A stretch of 52,230 nt of DNA from Candidatus Blautia stercoripullorum (GTDB taxonomy: Bacteria; Bacillota; Clostridia; Lachnospirales; Lachnospiraceae): positions 1-52,230 of the forward strand of contig DWUX01000133.1 of assembly GCA_019120545.1 (NCBI GenBank). Direction: 5' to 3'. Positions within the stretch are counted from its first letter, which is position 1. Each line of letters opens with the position of its first letter. The position numbers and the translations under genes were made by a program. Under the pieces are notes generated by a model. The model did no database searches. It worked only from the letters and a program-made list of their open reading frames with translations, and had not been told where the DNA came from. Positions 14,591-23,978 of this stretch are shown here, in pieces.

Positions 14591-16270
14591 ATGGATGAAA
14601 AAATACAAGAAGCTCTGGAGAAATTTGCTGAAGAATCTGTAAAAGAATATACCCAAGAAGAAACAAAAGAAGAGAATACAGAAGCTGAGATCACTGAAGA
14701 TACTTCGGCAGAGCTAGAGATACAAGAAGAGGAAAAAACAGAAGAACCAGATATTCCGGCAGCAGAAGAAACGGATGTTCCAGCAGGGGAGCCGGAAAAG
14801 AAATCTGAGGACTCTTTACCGAAGAAGGAAAAAATAAAGCCTATATCTTTCTTCAAAAAGATGAATAAAAAGAAGTTTCTTATAGGTGCAGGAATGACTG
14901 CCGCTGTTTTGGCTTTCTTTTATTTTTTAGGGGCTTTTTATTACAGCGAAAGGCTTTACGGAAGAACAAAAATCGGAGAAACAGTCTGCGGAAATATGAC
15001 AGTAGAGGAAGCTGAAAATGCAATAAAAGAGCAGACGGAAAATTATGTTCTTGAAATTACTTTTAAAGACAGCCAGGAAGAGATCAAGGGCCAGGAAATT
15101 GGATATACATATCAGTCTAATGATGTAGCTCAGACAGTTCTGAGAGAACAAAATCCTTTTTTCTGGATAGGAGGGCTTTTGTCAGAACATGATTATCCTG
15201 CCACACATACAGCTTCTCTTGATGAGGAAAAGCTGAGAGAGAAAATAAATTCTTTTGAGTGTACGAAAGAGGAGAATATGATCCCTTCCCAGGATGCCAG
15301 TATTGCTTTTGAAAATAATCAATTTGTAATAAAGGATGAGGTCCAGGGTACTGCCATAGATATAGATTTGCTGGTTGAGAAAGTGACTGAAGCTGCTGAG
15401 AATGGAGTGAATAACTTTTCGGCGGAAGAGGAAGGGGTATATATCCTTCCGCAGGTGACCAGCGATGACGAGACTTTAAAAAAGGAACAGGAAGTATGGA
15501 ACAGCTGCGCGGTTGTGACAGTAACATATCTTTTCGGAGATCAGAAAGAAGTTCTTGACGGTATGCGTGTGAAGGACTGGTTTACTTATGATGCGGAAGG
15601 AAATTATGTAGAAGACCAGGAAACTTTAATGGCGAATATACAGGCCTATACAGCAGAACTGGCAGCTAAATACGATACTGTAGGAAAAAGCAGAGTGATT
15701 AAAAGCACAGCTACTGGAGAAAATGTTACTGTGGAAGGCGGCGATTATGGATTTCTGATCGATCAGGAAAAAGAAAGCGCTCAGCTGCTGCAGGATATCC
15801 AGGGACATGTGAATACACAGAGGGAACCGGTTTATGCCCGCAGGGGCGCAGTATATGGTGAAAATGATATAGGTAATACTTATGTGGAAGTGGATCTGAC
15901 GGGGCAGCATCTGTGGTATTATAAAGACGGTGCTTTGCTGATGGATTCGGATTTTGTATCAGGGACTTATTATAAGTATGATAGAAGAACCCCTGCAGGA
16001 AGCTATTATCTGAAGTACAAACAGAGAGATCAGGTCCTTAGACCGGCGCCGAATCCTGATGGAAGTTATGATTACGAAACCCCTGTGGAATACTGGATGC
16101 CTTTTAATGGAGGAATCGGATTTCATGATGCAAACTGGCGTTGGAGCTTCGGAGGCAGTATTTATCTGTACAACGGATCACATGGATGTATCAATCTTCC
16201 AGTTTCTTTTGCGGGAGAGTTTTATAACAGTCTGGAAGCCGGATGCCCTGTTATTTGTTTTTACAGATAA
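14591..16270 (+). CDS. membrane-anchored L,D-transpeptidase
   Basis: 559 residues. The first ~80 are cytoplasmic and very rich in Glu and Thr; residues 96-117 form one membrane anchor. The external part has a putative peptidoglycan-binding (PG_binding_4-like) region in the middle and a C-terminal YkuD catalytic domain. This ends with the SHGCINLP motif bearing the nucleophilic Cys, with the supporting His in IGFHDA. It should form 3-3 crosslinks or attach groups to peptidoglycan outside the membrane. The low-complexity acidic tail is notable and may be a site of regulation by kinases or partners. Start supported by AGGGAG. Confidence 0.92.
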   Translation: MDEKIQEALEKFAEESVKEYTQEETKEENTEAEITEDTSAELEIQEEEKTEEPDIPAAEETDVPAGEPEKKSEDSLPKKEKIKPISFFKKMNKKKFLIGAGMTAAVLAFFYFLGAFYYSERLYGRTKIGETVCGNMTVEEAENAIKEQTENYVLEITFKDSQEEIKGQEIGYTYQSNDVAQTVLREQNPFFWIGGLLSEHDYPATHTASLDEEKLREKINSFECTKEENMIPSQDASIAFENNQFVIKDEVQGTAIDIDLLVEKVTEAAENGVNNFSAEEEGVYILPQVTSDDETLKKEQEVWNSCAVVTVTYLFGDQKEVLDGMRVKDWFTYDAEGNYVEDQETLMANIQAYTAELAAKYDTVGKSRVIKSTATGENVTVEGGDYGFLIDQEKESAQLLQDIQGHVNTQREPVYARRGAVYGENDIGNTYVEVDLTGQHLWYYKDGALLMDSDFVSGTYYKYDRRTPAGSYYLKYKQRDQVLRPAPNPDGSYDYETPVEYWMPFNGGIGFHDANWRWSFGGSIYLYNGSHGCINLPVSFAGEFYNSLEAGCPVICFYR

Positions 16271-16277
16271 TTTACTT

Positions 16278-16306
16278 GCAACGTTCAAAACGGTGTAGTA
16301 TAATAA
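16278..16306 (+). promoter_or_regulatory. promoter of glpP leader
   Basis: TTGCAA (16278-16283), 17-bp spacer, TATAAT (16301-16306). It starts just after the stop of the L,D-transpeptidase gene. Confidence 0.75.
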
Positions 16307-16321
16307 AACAAGAGCAAGAGA

Positions 16322-16367
16322 CAAGAACAGAGGCTGCAGATGCAGTTTTATGGTCTTGTCTTTTTCC
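16322..16367 (+). terminator. attenuator hairpin in glpP leader
   Basis: GACAAGA (16322-16328) pairs with TCTTGTC (16356-16362) and is followed by five Ts; an inner CTGC/GCAG helix forms within the loop. Because it lies between the promoter and glpP, it can act as an attenuator of glpP itself. Confidence 0.7.
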
Positions 16368-16413
16368 GTAAAGCCCTGGCAGGGATAATTTTATCAGCAA
16401 AGGAAAGGCAGAA

Positions 16414-16980
16414 ATGGATCGTAGGATATTAGAAACTTTTGAAGATTGTCCGGTTATAGCAGCTATTAAAGATGAGGAAGGACTAAGGAAATGTCTGGAA
16501 TCAGATATTCCTATTGTTTTTGTCCTGTATGGGGATATCTGTAATATCCATGATATCGTAGGAAGGCTGAAACAGGCAGGAAAGATTGTCATTATCCATC
16601 TTGATCTGGTTACTGGACTGAGCAGCAAGGAAATTGCCGTAACTTATCTTCATGCCGTTACGCATGGAGACGGTATAATATCTACGAAACCTGGAATCAT
16701 ACGAAAGGCGAAGGAAGAGGGGATGCTTGCTATCATGCGTTTTTTTGTAATAGATTCTATAGCTTTTGAGAGCATCCAGAAACAGGTTGAAAATGTCCAT
16801 CCTGATATGATCGAAATTCTTCCGGGTCTTATGCCTAAGGTGATAAAAAAAATCTGCGGAAAAAGCCATATCCCTGTGATAGCCGGGGGTCTGATCACGG
16901 ATAAGGAAGACATTATGGCGGCTTTGGGAGCCGGAGCTATTTCTATATCCACTACAAACCAGAAGGTCTGGTTCATGTAA
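16414..16980 (+). CDS. glpP: glycerol-3-phosphate-responsive antiterminator
   Basis: 188 residues of full GlpP type: IAAIKDEEGLRKCLES at the start, VTGLSSKEIAVTYL and GIISTKPGIIRKAK in the middle, and VIAGGLITDKEDIMAALGAGAISIST at the end, forming a TIM-barrel-like fold. In Bacillus, GlpP with glycerol-3-phosphate binds leader RNA of glp genes and prevents termination. Here a terminator hairpin stands between glpP and the glpA-like gene, and another before glpP, so both are plausible targets. Confidence 0.92.
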   Translation: MDRRILETFEDCPVIAAIKDEEGLRKCLESDIPIVFVLYGDICNIHDIVGRLKQAGKIVIIHLDLVTGLSSKEIAVTYLHAVTHGDGIISTKPGIIRKAKEEGMLAIMRFFVIDSIAFESIQKQVENVHPDMIEILPGLMPKVIKKICGKSHIPVIAGGLITDKEDIMAALGAGAISISTTNQKVWFM

Positions 16981-17007
16981 ACTAAATAAGGAACGCAGGA
17001 GATATGA

Positions 17008-17059
17008 GACAGTGCGGATACAGGTGAAAATTTTACCGGTATTTGCGCTGTCTTTTTTT
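17008..17059 (+). terminator. GlpP-target terminator before glp oxidation genes
   Basis: A long stem begins GACAG and ends CTGTC, with further pairing (ATAC/GTAT, GGT/ACC) inside, and is followed by seven Ts. The glpA-like start is 22 nt downstream. In the absence of GlpP the transcript should end here. Confidence 0.8.
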
Positions 17060-17080
17060 ATAACGAAAGGAGAGGCGAAT

Positions 17081-18499
17081 ATGTACGATGTTGTTATCAT
17101 CGGCGCAGGAGTGATAGGAAGCGCTATAGCAAGAGAATTGTCCAGGTACCAGCTGAAGGCTGCGGTATTGGAGAGGGAGGAGGATGTGTGCTGCGGTACT
17201 TCAAAAGCAAACAGTGCGATCGTTCATGCAGGATTTGATGCAGAACCAGGTTCATTTAAGGCTGCTATGAATGTCAGAGGCAGTAAAAAAATGAAGGCCT
17301 TGTCTGAAGAACTGGATTTTCCTTATAAGCAGAATGGCTCTTTAGTACTGTGCTTCCGGGAAGAAGATATGTCAAAACTGGAAGAATTAAAAGAAAGAGG
17401 AGAAAAAAACGGTGTAGAGGGTCTGGAGATCATTACTGGAGAAAGAATCTGGGAGATGGAGCCGAATCTTTCGCCGGAAGTAAAGGCTATGCTTTATGCT
17501 CCTACAGGGGGAATTGTGTGTCCTTTCAAACTGACCATTGCTCTGGCAGAAAATGCCAATGTAAACGGTGTGGAGTTTTCTTTTGACACGGAGGTAAAAG
17601 ATATAGAGCCTATAGATAAGGGATATAGGATTTCCACTTCAAAAGGCGAATATGAGACAAAATGTGTAGTAAATGCTGCCGGAGTCTATGCAGATGTATG
17701 GAATAATAAAGTAAGCGGACGTAAATTGTCTATTACGCCCAGAAAAGGCGAATACTGTCTTCTGGATAAAAAGGCGGGGAATTTTGTGTCTCACACTATT
17801 TTCCAGCTTCCAACGAAGATGGGGAAAGGCGTGCTGATCACTCCTACGGTTCATGGAAATCTTTTGGTAGGTCCTACAGCTGAAGATATCCAGGATAAAG
17901 AAGGGGTAAATACCACCGCTCCGGGATTGGAAAAGGTGGCATCTCAGGCAAGGATCAGCGCCAGGAACGTGCCTCTGAAAATGGTGATCACTTCTTTTGC
18001 CGGGCTCCGGGCTGCAGAGAAGGGAGAAGATTTTGTTTTAGGGGAGGCAGAGGGCGCTCCGGGATTCTTCAATGCTGCCGGAATCGAATCTCCCGGCCTT
18101 TCCAGCGCTCCGGCTATTGGAGAGTATATGGCAGAGATGATCGCAGAAAAACTCCATGCGGAGAAGAAAGAAACTTTTCTTGCACAGAGGAAAGATATTC
18201 CCTGTGTGGCAGAGTCTTCCCCTGAAGAAATAAAGGCTCTGATCGCAGAAGATCCGGCTTATGGAAACGTTATCTGCCGCTGCGAGACTGTAACAGAAGG
18301 GGAGATTCTCAATGCGATACGCAGGCCTTTGGGCGCCAGATCTCTGGACGGGGTAAAGCGGAGGACGAGGGCAGGTATGGGAAGATGCCAGGCGGGATTT
18401 TGTTCTCCGAGGACCATGGAAATCCTGGCAAGAGAACTGAAGGTTTCACCCCTTACTCTTACAAAGGCCGGGGGAAATTCAAAACTGCTGACTTTATAA
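17081..18499 (+). CDS. glpA: GlpA-like glycerol-3-phosphate dehydrogenase, FAD subunit
   Basis: 472 residues from ATG 17081 (AAAGGAGAGG upstream); the longer frame upstream is inside the terminator. GAGVIGSAIARELS is the FAD dinucleotide fold. The DAO domain runs to about 370. The C-terminus has a BFD-like [2Fe-2S] region with CRCE and RCQAGFC. This is the anaerobic GlpA-type layout, related to NAD(P)/FAD oxidoreductases of Clostridia that are paired with GlpB-like and DUF1667 proteins. It should oxidise glycerol-3-phosphate to dihydroxyacetone phosphate. GlpP context supports this. Confidence 0.88.
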   Translation: MYDVVIIGAGVIGSAIARELSRYQLKAAVLEREEDVCCGTSKANSAIVHAGFDAEPGSFKAAMNVRGSKKMKALSEELDFPYKQNGSLVLCFREEDMSKLEELKERGEKNGVEGLEIITGERIWEMEPNLSPEVKAMLYAPTGGIVCPFKLTIALAENANVNGVEFSFDTEVKDIEPIDKGYRISTSKGEYETKCVVNAAGVYADVWNNKVSGRKLSITPRKGEYCLLDKKAGNFVSHTIFQLPTKMGKGVLITPTVHGNLLVGPTAEDIQDKEGVNTTAPGLEKVASQARISARNVPLKMVITSFAGLRAAEKGEDFVLGEAEGAPGFFNAAGIESPGLSSAPAIGEYMAEMIAEKLHAEKKETFLAQRKDIPCVAESSPEEIKALIAEDPAYGNVICRCETVTEGEILNAIRRPLGARSLDGVKRRTRAGMGRCQAGFCSPRTMEILARELKVSPLTLTKAGGNSKLLTL

Positions 18500-18534
18500 A
18501 TATAAGGTAGAAAAGTACGGGAAGGGACGGAAAA

Positions 18535-19824
18535 ATGAAGAATACATATGATTTGATTATTATAGGCGGAGGCCCGGCAGGGCTGGCTGCAGGAATCCAG
18601 GCGAAAAAAGCAGGGGTGGAAAATCTTATAATTCTGGAAAGAGACCATGAGCTGGGAGGTATCCTAAACCAGTGTATACATAACGGTTTTGGCCTTCATA
18701 CATTTAAGGAGGAGCTTACAGGTCCGGAATATGCCCAGAGATATATCGACCAGGCAAAAGAACTCTCTATCCCTTATAAATTAAATACTATGGTCCTGGA
18801 TATTTCCATGGAAGGAAGAGAAAAGGTAGTGACTGTCATGAACCGGGAGGACGGACTTGTGTTCCTTCATGCAAAAGCAGTGATCCTGGCAATGGGATGC
18901 AGAGAACGTCCCAGAGGAGCTCTGAATATACCAGGATATCGCCCCGCAGGGATCTATACTGCAGGTACCGCCCAGAGACTGGTAAATATGGAAGGTTATA
19001 TGCCCGGCAGAGAAGTAGTGATCCTGGGCTCCGGCGATATCGGTCTGATCATGGCCAGAAGAATGACTCTGGAAGGAGCAAAGGTGAAGGTTGTGGCAGA
19101 ATTAATGCCTTATTCCGGAGGTCTTCAGAGAAATATTGTGCAATGCCTGGAAGACTTTCAAATTCCCTTAAAACTCAGCCATACTGTGGTGGATATCCAG
19201 GGCAGGGAGCGCGTCTCAGGAGTTACTCTGGCAGAAGTAGATGAAAACAGAAAGCCTATACCAGGCACAGAAGAGTTTTATTCCTGCGATACACTTCTGC
19301 TGTCCTGCGGTTTGATTCCTGAAAATGAGCTTTCTTCAAAGCTGGGAGCCCAGCTGTCTCCGGTGACTTCAGGGCCGGTGGTCAATGAAAGCCTGGAGAC
19401 CGGTGTAGAAGGAGTCTTTGCCTGTGGAAATGTACTTCATGTTCATGATCTGGTAGACTTTGTGTCAGAGGAAGCAGGAAGGGCAGGCATTCATGCCGCT
19501 GAATATATCCGCAACTGGAATAAAGATCAGGAAAATAAGGAAAGGGAACAGGTGATCCAGATCCAGACAGAAGGTGGGATCCGCTATAGTGTTCCCCATA
19601 TGATCCGTCCGAACCATATGGAGGATACGGTAACTCTTCGTTTTCGGGTAGGACAAGTGTTTAAAGATGTTTATGTAAGTGTTTACAGGGGAGAGGAAAG
19701 GATTCTCCATAAGAAAAAGAAGAAACTTGCTCCTGGAGAAATGGAGCAGCTGGTGCTGAAAAAAACAGATTTGACATCAGCGGAAGGATTCGATAAAATT
19801 GTGATGAAAGTGGAGGAAGCATAA
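18535..19824 (+). CDS. NAD(P)/FAD-dependent oxidoreductase, glp operon partner
   Basis: 429 residues with two nucleotide folds: GGGPAGLAAGIQAKKAG at the start for FAD and VILGSGDIGLIMARRM near 165 for NAD(P)H. It belongs to the thioredoxin-reductase-like group and carries no CxxC redox pair in the usual place. In this three-gene cluster it takes the place of GlpB, passing electrons between the GlpA-like subunit and NAD(P) or another acceptor. It overlaps the following DUF1667 gene by one base (TAATGA). Confidence 0.85.
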   Translation: MKNTYDLIIIGGGPAGLAAGIQAKKAGVENLIILERDHELGGILNQCIHNGFGLHTFKEELTGPEYAQRYIDQAKELSIPYKLNTMVLDISMEGREKVVTVMNREDGLVFLHAKAVILAMGCRERPRGALNIPGYRPAGIYTAGTAQRLVNMEGYMPGREVVILGSGDIGLIMARRMTLEGAKVKVVAELMPYSGGLQRNIVQCLEDFQIPLKLSHTVVDIQGRERVSGVTLAEVDENRKPIPGTEEFYSCDTLLLSCGLIPENELSSKLGAQLSPVTSGPVVNESLETGVEGVFACGNVLHVHDLVDFVSEEAGRAGIHAAEYIRNWNKDQENKEREQVIQIQTEGGIRYSVPHMIRPNHMEDTVTLRFRVGQVFKDVYVSVYRGEERILHKKKKKLAPGEMEQLVLKKTDLTSAEGFDKIVMKVEEA

Positions 19825-20192
19825 TGACAGAGACAAGAGAATTGATCTGTATCAACTGCCCCTTGGGATGCGGACTGACTGTAACAATAAAAGACGGAGA
19901 GGTAGAAAAAGTCCAGGGAAATACCTGCCCGAAAGGGGAAGCTTACGGAAAAAAAGAAGTGACCAACCCGACCAGAATCGTAACTTCTACAGTGAGGGTT
20001 ACAGGCGGCGCGCTGCCGGTAGTCTCTGTGAAAACAGCTTCGGACATTCCAAAAGAAAAAATTATGGATTGTGCCAGGGTACTGAAAGAAATAGAAGTCC
20101 AGGCGCCGGTATCAATAGGAGATGTGGTGCTGGAGGATGTTTGCGGCACGGGAGTACCGATGATCGCTACAAAGAATGTACCCGCTGTATGA
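19824..20192 (+). CDS. DUF1667 iron-sulfur-type protein
   Basis: 122 residues. The N-terminal CINCPLGCGL and the following NTCPKGE give four cysteines in a pattern like the [4Fe-4S] site of molybdopterin oxidoreductase N-termini. This protein regularly follows the GlpA-like/GlpB-like pair in Clostridia (known from family context). A role as an electron-transfer subunit of the complex is inference. Confidence 0.85.
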   Translation: MTETRELICINCPLGCGLTVTIKDGEVEKVQGNTCPKGEAYGKKEVTNPTRIVTSTVRVTGGALPVVSVKTASDIPKEKIMDCARVLKEIEVQAPVSIGDVVLEDVCGTGVPMIATKNVPAV

Positions 20193-20218
20193 CAGCAGGC
20201 GCAAAATAAGGAGACTAG

Positions 20219-21046
20219 ATGCAGGATATTACAGGGAAGAACGGGGATAGGCTGAAAGAAAAAACATTGTTCCTGCTGGATATGGACGGGACTATTTATA
20301 ATGAAAATGAGATTTTTCCAGGAACGTTGGATTTTCTGGAAGAAATCCGGAGAAGAGGAGGAGATTATATTTTTATAACCAATAATTCCTCTAAATCTGT
20401 GGCAGACTATGTAGAGAAAGTAAATGCTATGGGAATCCGGGCAGATTATGATAATTTTTATACTTCCAGCCAGGCAACGGCGATGTTTATTAAAGAAAAT
20501 TATCCGGGACAGAGAGTTTACTGTATGGGAACAGAATCTTTGGTCCGGGAACTTCTCCAGGAAGGTATTGATGTGGTCACAGAGGTAGATGACCAGGCGT
20601 CTATAGTACTGATAGGATTCGATACAGAAAATACTTCTGAAAAAATAAGAAAAACCTGTATCATGCTGGGAAAGGATGTAGTTTATCTGGCTACTAATCC
20701 TGACTTGGTATGCCCTGTCAGCTTTGGCTATATCCCTGACTGCGGGTCTATGAGTATCATGCTGAAAAACGCCACTGGAAAAGAGCCTTTTTTTATAGGA
20801 AAACCGGAACCTATCATGGTGGACTGCGTATTGAAGAAATATAAGAAAGAACCGGCAGAAGCAGTGATCATAGGAGACCGGCTCTATACAGACATTAAAA
20901 CCGGTATCAGAGCCGGAATTGATACGATCTGCGTCCTTTCGGGAGAAGCTTCTAAGGAAGATATCCGGGAAAGTGAAATAAAACCAGACTATATTTTTCG
21001 GAGTGTACAGGAGATATATGAAGGGCTGGCCGAAGAAAATCGGTGA
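20219..21046 (+). CDS. HAD-IIA family sugar-phosphate phosphatase
   Basis: 275 residues. LLDMDGTIYNE carries the nucleophile and acid Asp pair; FITNNSSKS is motif II; IGKPEP and GDRLYTDIKTG give motifs III and IV. The C2-type cap places it in the NagD/AraL/PGP group. Its place after the glp oxidation genes suggests activity on glycerol-phosphate or related triose phosphates, but HAD substrates cannot be read from sequence. Confidence 0.88.
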   Translation: MQDITGKNGDRLKEKTLFLLDMDGTIYNENEIFPGTLDFLEEIRRRGGDYIFITNNSSKSVADYVEKVNAMGIRADYDNFYTSSQATAMFIKENYPGQRVYCMGTESLVRELLQEGIDVVTEVDDQASIVLIGFDTENTSEKIRKTCIMLGKDVVYLATNPDLVCPVSFGYIPDCGSMSIMLKNATGKEPFFIGKPEPIMVDCVLKKYKKEPAEAVIIGDRLYTDIKTGIRAGIDTICVLSGEASKEDIRESEIKPDYIFRSVQEIYEGLAEENR

Positions 21047-21067
21047 AACAGCCTTCAGGAGAAGACT

Positions 21068-21775
21068 ATGAAGTATGATAATGTAGAACAAGGAATTTTT
21101 ATCAGACGTCCCAACCGTTTTATCGCTTATGTGGAAATAGATGGAAAAGAAGAAATCTGCCATGTAAAGAATACAGGGAGATGCCGGGAATTACTGATTC
21201 CCGGCACTGTTGTTTTTGTGTGCAGAAGCAATAATCTCAAAAGAAAAACTCAATATGATCTGATTGCTGTAATGAAGGGAAACAGGCTTATCAACATGGA
21301 TTCTCAGGCTCCTAACCAGGCAGTGGAAGAATGGATTGAAAAAGAAGGATTTTTCGGAGATCATGTGAAGGTCAGAAGAGAAACTGTATATGGAAGTTCC
21401 AGATTTGATTTTTATATTGAAACCGGAGAACGGAAAATATTTATGGAAGTGAAAGGCGTGACCCTGGAAGAAGATGGAGTAGTCCGGTTTCCAGACGCGC
21501 CCACACAGAGAGGCGTGAAGCATATCCATGAACTCTGCCAGTGTATAAAGGATGGGTATGAAGCGTATATTATGTTTGTAGTGCAGATGGAACAGGTGAA
21601 CTACTTTGAGCCTAATGACCGGACCCATCCGGAATTCGGACAGGCTCTCCGGGAGGCGGAAAATGCCGGTGTCAAGATTCTGGCTTATGACTGCATTGTA
21701 AGAAAAGACTTGATAAATCTGTCAAAACCTGTTAGGGTTTTACTAGATAAAAAGAAGCAGGAGCAAGTATGTTAG
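21068..21775 (+). CDS. sfsA: SfsA-family DNA-binding/nuclease protein
   Basis: 235 residues, full length. An N-terminal OB-like domain (RRPNRFIAYVEIDG, HVKNTGRCRELL) precedes a PD-(D/E)XK-like domain with RFDFYI and FMEVKGVTLE, then FPDAPTQRGVKHI. E. coli SfsA was named for sugar fermentation stimulation. The ATG is within the preceding intergenic 20 nt after AGGAGAAG. It overlaps mutY by 7 nt. Confidence 0.92.
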   Translation: MKYDNVEQGIFIRRPNRFIAYVEIDGKEEICHVKNTGRCRELLIPGTVVFVCRSNNLKRKTQYDLIAVMKGNRLINMDSQAPNQAVEEWIEKEGFFGDHVKVRRETVYGSSRFDFYIETGERKIFMEVKGVTLEEDGVVRFPDAPTQRGVKHIHELCQCIKDGYEAYIMFVVQMEQVNYFEPNDRTHPEFGQALREAENAGVKILAYDCIVRKDLINLSKPVRVLLDKKKQEQVC

Positions 21776-22821
21776 AAGAAATCGTAGAGCCTCTGTTGTC
21801 CTGGTATGAAAAGAATAAAAGAGAGCTTCCATGGAGGACAGATCCTACTCCTTATCATGTGTGGGTATCAGAAATCATGCTCCAGCAGACCAGAGTAGAA
21901 GCTGTCAAAGGGTATTATTCCAGATTCCTGGATCAACTTCCCAGTATAAAAGACCTGGCCGTATGCCCCCAGGAGAAACTGCTGAAACTCTGGGAAGGAC
22001 TGGGATATTATAACAGAGTGAAAAATATGCAGAAGGCGGCCATAGAGATCCGGGACAGATATGGAGGCGTGATCCCAAAAGATTATGAAAAAATTTTAGC
22101 TCTGCCGGGAATTGGAACGTATACGGCAGGCGCTATTGCATCTATAGCCTATCAGATTCCCCAGCCGGCGGTGGATGGAAACGTTCTGCGGGTGTTCGCA
22201 CGGCTGACGGAAGAGCCGGAAGATATTTTGAAGCAGAAAACTAAAAAAAAAGCGGAAGATGTGCTGAGAAAAATCATACCTTCAGAGGCCCCGGGAGATT
22301 TTAACCAGAGTCTTATAGAAGTAGGAGCTATAGTATGCGTGCCAAATGGACCGGCCAGATGTACGATATGCCCGGTAAGAGATTACTGTCTTGCGAAAGC
22401 CCATGACCGGGTAGAGGAATATCCTAAAAAGGCGCCTAAAAAGAAACGAAAGATTGAAGAGAGGACTATACTGATCCTTCAGAATGGACAGGAATTTGCA
22501 ATTCATAAACGGCCTTCAGGCGGTCTGCTGGGAGGGCTTTATGAACTGCCTAATTGTGCTGGAAATCTTTCCAGGGAAGAGGCGCTTTCTTATGTTGAGA
22601 AATTAGGACTGATGCCCCTCCATATAGCAGACGCAGGAGAGGCAAAACATATTTTTTCCCATGTGGAATGGAGAATGAAGGGCTATTTTATCAAGGTAGC
22701 TTCTACAGATGAGAAAAAGATAGGTGAGCTGATTTTTGTAGACAAAAAGGAGACAAAGGGAAGATATCCTATCCCCTCTGCTTTTTCAGCTTACAGAAAG
22801 TATATTGAGGAGGACTTTTAA
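21769..22821 (+). CDS. mutY: A/G-specific adenine glycosylase MutY
   Basis: 350 residues. The helix-hairpin-helix LPGIGTYTAGAIASIA, the catalytic Glu in SEIMLQQTRV and Asp in AVDGNVLRVF, and the four-Cys [4Fe-4S] site ending CTICPVRDYC are present. The C-terminal ~120 residues form the NUDIX-like 8-oxoguanine recognition domain. The enzyme removes A mispaired with 8-oxoG. Confidence 0.95.
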   Translation: MLEEIVEPLLSWYEKNKRELPWRTDPTPYHVWVSEIMLQQTRVEAVKGYYSRFLDQLPSIKDLAVCPQEKLLKLWEGLGYYNRVKNMQKAAIEIRDRYGGVIPKDYEKILALPGIGTYTAGAIASIAYQIPQPAVDGNVLRVFARLTEEPEDILKQKTKKKAEDVLRKIIPSEAPGDFNQSLIEVGAIVCVPNGPARCTICPVRDYCLAKAHDRVEEYPKKAPKKKRKIEERTILILQNGQEFAIHKRPSGGLLGGLYELPNCAGNLSREEALSYVEKLGLMPLHIADAGEAKHIFSHVEWRMKGYFIKVASTDEKKIGELIFVDKKETKGRYPIPSAFSAYRKYIEEDF

Positions 22822-22822
22822 G

Positions 22823-23839
22823 ATGAAATTGTTATCGGTTACAGTACCCTGTTATAATTCGCAGGCTTATATGAGAAATTGCGTGGATTCTCTTTTGGAA
22901 GGCGGGGAACTGGTGGAAATTTTGATCGTAGATGATGGATCCAAGGACGACACGGCAAAGATCGCCGATGAATATGCGGCCAAATATCCCACCATTGTCA
23001 AAGCGATCCATCAGGAAAACAGCGGCCATGGAGGCGCAGTAAACACAGGCATTAAAAATGCCACAGGGCTGTACTTTAAAGTGGTGGACAGCGACGATTG
23101 GGTAAATGCCGAGGCTTACCATAAGATCCTGGACAAGCTGGAAGAGATCACCGGGGGGCCTCAGGTACTGGATATGATGATCAGCAATTTTGTCTATGAA
23201 AAGCAGGGGGCCAAGAGAAAAAAGGTTATGCGGTATAAGAAATATATGCCGGAAGGAAAGATCTTCACCTGGAAAGAAATGGGGAGAATGCCTCTGGGAA
23301 AATATATCCTGATGCATTCTGTTATTTATCGTACAGGGCTGCTGAGGGAATGTGGCCTGGAGCTGCCGAAGCATACATTTTATGTAGATAATCTGTTTGT
23401 CTATCAGCCTCTGCCAAGTGTCCGCACCATGTACTATATGGATGTGAATTTTTACCGCTATTTTATCGGCAGAGAAGATCAGTCTGTTCATGAGGATGTT
23501 ATGATACGCCGGATCGATCAGCAGATCCGGGTGAACAAGCTGATGATCGATGCCATTGCCGGAAAAAAGAATATCGGAAAAAATATCCGCAGATATATGC
23601 TCCGGTATCTGGAGATCATCATGGCGGTTTCCTCTATTATGCTGATTCGTTCCGGAACAGAAGAGAATCTGGAGAAAAAGAATGAACTGTGGAAATATCT
23701 GAAAAATGCAGATATCCATATTTATAGAAAACTGCGGATGGGAATCCTGGGACGGGGAGTGAATCTTCCGGGAGGAAGCGGAAGAAATATCTCTGTGGCA
23801 ATTTATAAGCTGGCCCAGAAATTTTATGGATTTAACTAA
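22823..23839 (+). CDS. family 2 glycosyltransferase
   Basis: 338 residues from ATG 22823, chosen because GAGGAGGAC lies 9 nt upstream; an ATG 18 nt earlier lacks a site. SVTVPCYNSQAYMRNCVDSLL starts a GT-A fold; VDDGSKDDTA and DSDDW carry the nucleotide-sugar and metal binding acidic residues. No membrane segments. It should transfer a sugar to a cell-surface polymer, but the substrate is not visible. It is followed by a terminator. Confidence 0.9.
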   Translation: MKLLSVTVPCYNSQAYMRNCVDSLLEGGELVEILIVDDGSKDDTAKIADEYAAKYPTIVKAIHQENSGHGGAVNTGIKNATGLYFKVVDSDDWVNAEAYHKILDKLEEITGGPQVLDMMISNFVYEKQGAKRKKVMRYKKYMPEGKIFTWKEMGRMPLGKYILMHSVIYRTGLLRECGLELPKHTFYVDNLFVYQPLPSVRTMYYMDVNFYRYFIGREDQSVHEDVMIRRIDQQIRVNKLMIDAIAGKKNIGKNIRRYMLRYLEIIMAVSSIMLIRSGTEENLEKKNELWKYLKNADIHIYRKLRMGILGRGVNLPGGSGRNISVAIYKLAQKFYGFN

Positions 23840-23854
23840 GCCTGTAATATTTGA

Positions 23855-23906
23855 CCTTCTGTTGTAACAAGAAGATGGAATCTTGTTGCGGCAGGAGGCT
23901 TTTTTT
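23855..23906 (+). terminator. strong terminator after glycosyltransferase
   Basis: CCTTCTG pairs with CAGGAGG and AACAAGA with TCTTGTT, followed by seven Ts. It separates the sfsA-mutY-GT run from the next operon. Confidence 0.85.
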
Positions 23907-23978
23907 GACTCTTTTTATAAAAAAATCAGGAGCTATGTAGTAAAAATGACGAAAAAAGTTAAAAAACATAGATTGATG

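Noticed and set aside
19943..21163. Long minus-strand open frame of 406 codons opposite the DUF1667 and HAD genes
   Set aside because: It is antisense to well-recognised genes, has no ribosome binding site and its translation is rich in Phe, Ser and His with no family resemblance.
22832..23719. Minus-strand open frame of 295 codons opposite the glycosyltransferase
   Set aside because: Shadow of the GT2 gene; no motif or start signal.
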